From contig NC_080565.1 of assembly GCF_030253575.1 (NCBI RefSeq), positions 3,692,001-3,756,000 on the forward strand: a stretch of DNA of 64,000 bases, written 5' to 3'. The notes beneath the pieces are model-generated. The model worked only from the letters and a program-made list of their open reading frames with translations. It ran no database searches and was not told the origin of the DNA. Position numbers and translations under genes: made by a program. Position 1 is the first letter of the stretch; each line of letters begins with the position of its first letter. The DNA comes from Rhododendron vialii (lineage: Eukaryota > Streptophyta > Magnoliopsida > Ericales > Ericaceae). This document shows, one piece after another, positions 57,678 through 64,000 of the stretch.

Positions 57678-59239
57678 ATCATCAATGCTGGGACAGTCTT
57701 TTTTTGAGTTGTACCTCTAGATATCTGTTTTTCTTTCAAAAGAATCTTGCTTGGCAATGGCTTTGTGTTATTGTATTCAAACATTTAGGCAGTTGTGATG
57801 TTATTTGATGAGCTTGAAGCATGTAGACCTGGTTATTCTGTGTTACTATGATTGGTCAGTTTTGCTTATTATCTAGGGTTCGCTTATTGATATTTATTTT
57901 TTAAATTGGAGTTCTTTTGTTTGTTACCTTGATAGATCTGAGAAAAAGATGTGTCGGCAAAAACTCGGTTTAAACACTGAAAAGTTCAGTGTTGATTAGG
58001 TACCACACCTGGATGAAGAACAGTTGCAGGAGAGTTGCTCCTTTTTTACCAACATTTTCCTTTGGATCTCAATCCGTTATGACATTACTGAATACTTCAA
58101 CCTTCTATTTTGTTTAATGACAACTGTATAGGAACACGACAGGATTGAGCAAGATAATTTTTTCGTCGAAGTCAAGAATTCAATATTTATTGCCTGTTGT
58201 ATGGTCTCTTTCTGGAATTGTATTTGTGTTTGCTAGGTTGGTTACTTCCTTTAGATCTACAGAATGTTTGAAATGTCAATTCCTTGTTATTATGTTCTCT
58301 TGGTCCTAAAAGAGGATAATTGTGAACTCCTTGCAAGCTAGAGCTGCTTATGGAACCGAACACCTCGTTGGAACTGGGCTCAACTTTGGGCACGTTCAAA
58401 CTTGATCTGAAAAAATACATGCAGAGTTCAATTGCTTCTGATTTTTTGTTCAGAAATTTGAGCCAATCTCCATCGTACGAGTGTTTACTCGTAAACAAGG
58501 GACAAGTCCTTATTTAGGAATAGCACATTCCTTTCTTTATAACTTCTATCTCGTGCAATTCTTATTATCTTGCATATCCAAGTGAGATAATTTCTTCAGC
58601 GAGTTATGAAAAACGTCGGACAAAAATTGCTTTTCTAGTGTTTGAAAAGTTACAGACACGATGAAAGGCTGGACGTTCAGTTTTGTGCAGGTGTGGTAGT
58701 GTACAGTTTTTCTCTTCAACTTTTGTCGTTCGGAACTTCATGAAATTAACATAGGCTTGAAATCTCGAGATTGCACACTTCACGAGCCAAGCTTACCACG
58801 ATAACAAAAGTCTAAATATGAGCCAAGGTTGAAAGATTAGTCTCAAATAACTCTCAAGCTTGGTTCGAGTTTGCCCAGGTGTAGAGAGATTTTGAGCCAA
58901 ACTTGAGCAATACTGTGTTCGGCTTGTTAGCTCGATTAGCACCCCTATCGAAAGTAGGTGGACTCGTTTGATATAATCTGCTTGTGTTTTGTACTTTTGT
59001 TGTCAAAACAGACTAATAATTTTAGGCCCAGACCCATGGCCTTTAACTCATCAACAGGCCAATTTTGATGAGCCAGGCTTTACCAGTGGGCTTCGATTCT
59101 GGGTATTGTCGTAGAGTTGGGTTGTCACGTTTGGGCCTAGTGCTTCGGCCTTAGAAATTCGTTTCCAAAAACAGCAGCTCTCTCTATCTTTGCCATATAC
59201 ACAATAATCCAAAAACACAACCCCTCACGTGTACTGACT
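57678..59239. other. 3' region of RPL38 and intergenic DNA
   Basis: Includes the RPL38 3' UTR. At 58800-58945 a decayed hAT-like end is visible (GAGCCAAGCTTACC… to GCTCGATTAGCACCCCTA), but the left end could not be fixed. No second gene recognised. Confidence 0.45.
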
Positions 59240-60299
59240 TAGGGGTGCTCAAGAAGACCACACGAACCACAAAATCGGTCCGATTAGGATCGAACCATCT
59301 TATTTGGTCTGATTATGCGTTTATTGATCATGTTATGGTTCTAAAAAATAAGAACCGTTACTGGACCATTTAGAACTAATATATAAAAAAATAATCTATA
59401 TAATTATGTATTTTATTTAGTAAATTAATCTTTTCCTTGCTATAGTTAATTTATTAAAGAAGAAATCTAATTTGTTAGAAAGTTTTTAATATACTAGTAG
59501 TATATTTATAGGAACCCAAACTATTAAGTATTCTTAAGAGTATTGAGTGTACGCAATTTTATTTTTTATTACTTGAATATTTATCTATTTTTCAGATTCC
59601 ACAATTTACTTTACCCAACTAAATCCCGTTGTTATGTTCTTTAATTCTTTTCTTCCTTCTTTTCCTATTCCAGCAAAATACCTTCCTATAATCTTTAGCC
59701 CCGTTCTGGAACTGAAAATAAGTATTTATTTTTTAAGAAGGCAATTTCAAACTCAAAAATAATGTGTTTAAACAAATAATTTTTCTAGCAATATGAATCT
59801 TATTTGATAGATCTTATCGAAATTTTTTATATGGTGCAAAAAAAATAAAAAAATAATTTTTTATTTATATTATTTTTAAGTTTGAAAAGGTAAAATAAGT
59901 ACTTTCTTTTTAAGAAGGTGTTCTGGAACGGACACTTACTTTATCCTATTATCCTTAAGGATTTTTGTTCCTTTGGGAATTTTGGATTTTGGATTCTCTC
60001 TTTGCGCATGGTTTCTAATAAATTTTCTCTCAATTATTACTCTCATTTCTCTCTATATCTCTTTCCACTCATTACTTAAAATCCAAAATTCAAATACCAA
60101 AACAAACATAGTGGTGTTTGAATACTAATTAGATAGAACTAAAACCAAACCAAAACCGAATCAATCTTACAGTTTGGTTCTAGTTAGGTTCCACACATAT
60201 ATTGGTTAAATTTTTGTTCTTAATTTTCTAGAATCATTTAGAATAATCCGATTACTAATTTTCAAGAGAACTAGATCAATCTAGACCGCGTGCACCTGG
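59240..60299. mobile_element. hAT-like element with nested MITE
   Basis: Ends TAGGGGTGCTCAAG and CGCGTGCACCTGG. TACTGACT flanks both sides exactly (59232-59239, 60300-60307), an 8-bp target-site duplication. Subterminal DNA carries GGTCCGATTAGGATCGAACC at left and AACTAAAACCAAACC / TTTGGTTCTAGTTAGG at right. Interior AT-rich with at least one nested MITE (59701-59931). Confidence 0.85.
59701..59931. mobile_element. Nested MITE
   Basis: CCGTTCTGGAAC and GTTCTGGAACGG are 12-bp inverted ends with two mismatches; AAAATAAGTA, TTTTTAAGAAGG recur just inside each end. The centre has CTTATTTGATAGATCTTATC, also seen in the outer arms of the 25480-29225 element. Confidence 0.7.
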
Positions 60300-61252
60300 T
60301 ACTGACTCAACAAGCTTTTAAAAAAAAGGTTTGTTTATAACTCGTGGGAATTGAGGGAAAGGAAAGGAAAATAAAAAATTTCTCTCCCATTAATTGGAAG
60401 AGAAGAATGAGAGAAAATAAAAAGATAATTTTCCTCTCATTTTCCTTTCGCTTCGTTTCTCCCACTTTCCTCAAACCTCCGAAGCAGAACTCACGTTTTG
60501 ACCAGACATAACGTACAAAGGTAGAGGAACGACCACCACCACCATCGGAAGCGCCTCAACTCCACCGCCGGCGACCACCGATGCAACCCTTTGCGAAGAT
60601 CGCCTCCCGCAGGCGCCACCCTTCGCAACCAACGACGCCAAACCCACCCACGGCCAAGGTCTCTCTCTCTCAAGCCCTTGCCAGTTATTTTTGCTGATTG
60701 AAATCCCAGCCCAGAATCAGACAGTTTTTTTTTTTATTATTAGTTTACAGCTAATTTGGTTTTGATCGATTCACTTTTATTTCTTTATTTGTTTATGTCT
60801 ATCTTGGTTCCACTCGATTCAGTTTTGTAGCTTAAATCAAGCTTGCTTGCTAGGTGTTCGAAAAATAGCAATTTTGGAACGAAAATCCCTTTTTCTGATC
60901 TAGAATTAGAGATAGAGGTAGTAGTCACATTTGAGAAGAACCCCTAAGCAGAAATAGATGATTCCAACTCCAATCTTAAGCTAATTGTGGTGGCAGCATC
61001 ATTACCCATTTTGTTGTGATAACAAAGCTTATTATAGCTTAGTTTAGTTTTTTGCCAGAAGGTGATGTTTCCGTTACCATCACCATGGTCTTTCATGTCG
61101 CTGGAGTCTGTTCCATCGGTATGGCCTCCTCTAGATGACCAAAGTGATTTTTGAAGGTATCTTCCCCATCCTTTATTTTACTTTACATGGTTTTTTTGGC
61201 AATAGGTGAACATAATTTAGTTAGTCTTGATTTTATTTTAAATTTTTTGGAG
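60300..61252. other. Intergenic DNA, possible old 5' exons of the FAR1-related relic
   Basis: A GC-richer stretch at 60525-60660 ends AAG followed by GTCTCTCTC, and 61064-61157 ends GAAG followed by GTATCT; both look like exon ends. They may be non-coding leader exons of the gene relic at 61253-61880. No protein match recognised. Confidence 0.35.
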
Positions 61253-61880
61253 ACATAGAAGAAGAAGAGGTATCGAGTGGTTCTTCAAAAAGGGGGTGTG
61301 GTGAGTTAGATACTAACGAGGATGGAAAATAGGCAACAAAAATTTGTGAAGATAGAGTTGAGGAACCAAAGGTGGGAATGGATTTTGACATATCAAACGA
61401 AACTTATCTATATTACTCAAGATATGCTAAAGAAAATGGGTTTGTTGTGGCTAAAAGAACGTCGCAAAAGGGAAGAGATGGAAACTTGAGGCTTGTAAGT
61501 TTTGAATGCACTTGTTTTGGAAAGGCAAGGGTGAGAACAAGCAATCCAGTCAAACCACGGCCACAAACAAAAATTGGTTGTCCAACTCGCCTTCATGTTT
61601 CTTTATACGCAGATGGAAAGTGGAGGTTAAACCGGGTGGGTTTTCTTGGGCCACAATTATGAATAGAGTCTGGGAAAGTGTAGGTTTTACTGGAGCAATA
61701 GGGTACTTGATAAACACGTGAAAAGAAAGCTTGTATTGAATGATAAAGTCGGAATTAGATTGCACAAGACCTATGCCTCACTTTAGATTCAGGCGGGGGA
61801 CCTGATAAGCTTCCATATCTTGAGAAGGATTGCTGAATTTTTTTGGACAAAGATAAGCTCTCAAATACCCCTAAAAATGG
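61253..61880 (+). pseudogene. FAR1-related (FRS) DNA-binding domain pseudogene
   Basis: The frame reads DIEEEEVSSGSSKRGCGELD, hits a TAG (61331), then VEEPKVGMDFDISNETYLYY, SRYAKENGFVVAKRTSQKGR, FECTCFGKARVR, KPRPQTKIGCPTRLHVSLYA and DGKWRLNRV. This is the FAR1 domain (WRKY-GCM1-type zinc finger: Cys, Cys, then His-x-His) of FHY3/FAR1-type regulators, a family domesticated from Mutator transposases. A frameshift near 61655 precedes GHNYE, where the HNH motif has become HNY. A further part (VKRRL-like KRKLVLNDKVGIRLHKTYAS, then a stop and another frameshift before LPYLEKDC) follows. No MULE transposase or SWIM domain is present. It could be a gene relic or a Mutator transposon remnant. Confidence 0.75.
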
Positions 61881-61950
61881 ATCTCTTTTTCTTTTATCTT
61901 CTTTTTGCTTTTGATGTAAAAAAGAATTGATACGTAGAGCTTACTTAATT

Positions 61951-63111
61951 AACTACGGATTAAAACGATGACTCCTAATAATGAATAACGATGAAGTGGG
62001 GTCGGTCAACAAATTCCGTGATTAGGTTGACGTGTCACTCAAATTTGAACAGGCGACAAGTGTAGGATGTCTGAGTATTCTTTTTGGAAACAAAATTCCC
62101 GAAAAGAAAGAAAAACGCAAAAAGCTATACTCTCTCCCTCTCACATCCCAGATATGAACAAAATGCGAAAAGCTTGTAGAGAGGAAAAAGAGAGCAGAGA
62201 AACTAAAAATGGCGGAAGAGAGTAGAAAGATGAGAAAGGGTGAATGACTTGGATAACAAGTCGAGAATAGTGCGTCTTTGCAATTTCCGAACATTCTAGA
62301 TGGGCAAAGTCATGATATTGAAGATGAAGACCTCGTACATGGGAAGTTCACAAATGGTCTTATCTATTACGTGCGCTAGTGCCCAGTTCCGCCTCCACCG
62401 TCATCATATCTTTGTTTGTAAAAGTAGGGTAAGTGTTACATTTAGTAAAGTATATTATGTGCATAAATGTATGCATGTGTGATGGGTTGTTCTCAAACGG
62501 TCATTTTCTCGATGTCTTCATCAACGTCCTCATCACCCACACCTATTCCTTCATCTACTCATCCTACATTCCCCAATCCCTCATTATTTTCGTCCCATAC
62601 CCCGCCTACACCTTTGTCAGCTTTGGCTATCGATGATGATGTCGAGAAATTGACCGTTTACGAACAACACTACCACACATGCATACATTTACACATATAA
62701 TATACTTTACTAAATGGAAGACTTTACCCTACTTTTACAAGCAAAGATGCGATGACGGTGGAGATAGGAACCGGGCTCGAGTGCACATAATAGCTAAGGC
62801 CATTTGTGAGCTTCCCATGTACGAGGTCTTTGTCTTCAATATCGCAAACCTTATCCATCTGGAGACGTTCAGTGGTCGGTAGTTGCAAAGACGCACTACT
62901 CTCGGCTTCTTCTCCAAGCCATTCACCCTTTCTCTTCTTTCTACTCTTCTGCCATTTTTAGTTTCTCTGCTCTCTTTTCCCTCTTTGCAAGCTTTTAACG
63001 TTTTGTTTCTATTAGGGATGAGAGAGAGAGAATAGCTTTTCGCGGTTTTTTTTTCTTTTCAGTTGACCGGCCGCACTTCAACATTAGTAGGAGTCGTTTT
63101 AATCCGTAGTT
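61951..63111. repeat. 1.16-kb inverted repeat carrying a gene 5' end (PQQL-like) in both arms
   Basis: Left arm about 61951-62532, right arm about 62620-63111, loop about 90 bp. Outer ends AACTACGGATTAAAACGA and TCGTTTTAATCCGTAGTT pair exactly. In the left arm (plus strand) an ATG at 62209 opens MAEESRKMRKGE, then, after two stops, SASLQFPNILDG and DIEDEDLVHGKFTNGLIYYV. In the right arm (minus strand, ATG at 62955 out of frame) the matching stretch runs open: GEWLGEEAESSASLQLPTTE, MDKVCDIEDKDLVHGKLTNG and LSYYVHSSPVPIST, ending LLVKVG at a splice-donor-like GTAA. The GKLTNGL(S/I)YYVRSNPxP…VKVG pattern is the N-terminus of PQQL-type M16 zinc metallopeptidases. Intron sequence past the donor is also in both arms. 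The catalytic HxxEH region is absent. Confidence 0.75.
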
Positions 63112-64000
63112 ATTCAAGGGTATTGATGTTTATCTTTGTTTATTTTAATTTAGATTATGGGTAGGCCGGTTGGAATTACAAAGGAAACCTACTCACCTCT
63201 TTCATATCATTACTACAGCACACCTGTTCAGTTTGTCTCCCTTGCATCTAAAAGAAAAACAATAATAAAGAAATAGATAGACGACGCATAGAAAAACCCA
63301 CTCTTACACGATGTCTGTTAGTTTATTATTGCTGATTCTTTTGCTCATGCAGAATATCCGTTACTTTTGCTTGTCCAAATATACTTGTTAAGGGCACACA
63401 AAATGTAGTTATGGACTTTATAGTCTTTGACAATGAGAAGTTCATGGTATATACTTTATAGTTAAGTTTTGGGTTGCCACTTTCACAAATTTGACAAAAA
63501 GATTCGAATCTTAGGAGAGACTAATATATAGAAATGGATTTCTATGCTGAAAATCGTTTAGTTAGACTTTGCTGTCATGAAAGCTTTGGACACTGGGTCT
63601 GACTTTTTTCAGAGCAGTACCTGCTGGATATAGGCCATAGGGTATTGGCTACTGGTAGAACTGTGCACATTGCAGCATGTTTGGATTCCTAATTAAGAAT
63701 TTAACAGGGACTTCTTGTCATTCTATACCAAATTACCAATGATCTTTCTTTTATTTACCCAGCTTAGCATGAACAAGCTTTAAAAGCTGATCAATCAGTT
63801 GAGGCATAGGTGTTTGTTTGTTGGATGTCAAGATACGGATGATATGGATTTGTAGATAGTTGCGGTTGCAGGGGATTTGATTGTCATAGCATGTTTGGAT
63901 TCTTTTTAGTTATGTGAATGAAAAACTAAAAAATCAAGGCCTGGATGCTGTTATTTTGCTTAAGATATCTTTTTGTTGAGAACAAAAGAGTAAAACCTAT
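63112..64000. other. Intergenic DNA to window end
   Basis: No gene, repeat family or RNA recognised. Confidence 0.4.

Noticed and set aside
62467..62700. Ser/Thr/Pro-rich 77-codon frame in the hairpin loop
   Set aside because: Low-complexity, spans loop and arm, no homology recognised.

Overview
The window is nuclear DNA of a land plant, most likely a eudicot. The evidence is a plant-type RPL38 gene, relics of a plastid histidine-biosynthesis gene and of a PLAC8/PCR gene, a FAR1-related fragment, and a plant set of transposons (LINEs, RTE, tRNA-derived SINEs, Ty3 and Ty1 LTR elements, hAT, Mutator-like, Stowaway- and Tourist-like MITEs). I cannot name the species. Genes are sparse; most of the sequence is repeat.

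Two genes look intact. One encodes an ASCH-domain protein (29897-44067, + strand, 11 exons, 403 aa by my splicing); its introns are swollen by insertions. The other encodes ribosomal protein eL38/RPL38 (55286-57677, + strand, 3 exons, 69 aa). A third locus (21166-23651, - strand) joins in frame into a small unrecognised protein, and its first exon is duplicated in tandem. Four loci are pseudogenes: two broken copies of HISN3 (534-4159 and 9481-10396), a PLANT CADMIUM RESISTANCE-like gene (49446-51046) and a FAR1-related fragment (61253-61880).

Layout. 1-12 kb: a Ty3 integrase scrap, then a segmental duplication carrying the two dead HISN3 copies, interrupted by LINE insertions. 12-16 kb: AT-rich DNA with a ~130-bp minisatellite flanked by 540-bp direct repeats. 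16.8-18.7 kb: a solo LTR full of ACTGGCGTACGCCAGT-like palindromes, followed by a third partial copy of the duplicated flank with a hAT insertion. 21-24 kb: the unknown gene. 25.5-29.2 kb: a large inverted-repeat-bounded element built from degenerate GTGTGAATTGT repeats and split by a hAT element and a second solo LTR. 29.9-44 kb: the ASCH gene. 44.6-49 kb: nested MITEs. 49.4-54 kb: the PCR pseudogene and retroelement debris. 55-58 kb: RPL38. 59-64 kb: hAT element, FAR1 relic and a long hairpin.

Two structures stand out. At 61951-63111 a ~1.16-kb inverted repeat carries, in both arms, the 5' end (leader, start codon, first coding exon, splice donor) of what looks like a PQQL-type M16 metallopeptidase gene; this is the expected shape of a young hairpin small-RNA locus. 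At 39544-41537, inside intron 9 of the ASCH gene, a ~2-kb inverted repeat made of LINE sequence would fold into long dsRNA in the pre-mRNA. Several insertions were dated or bounded from target-site duplications or from paralogous empty sites within the window. The genes show no shared pathway; the common theme is duplication, decay and repeat insertion.
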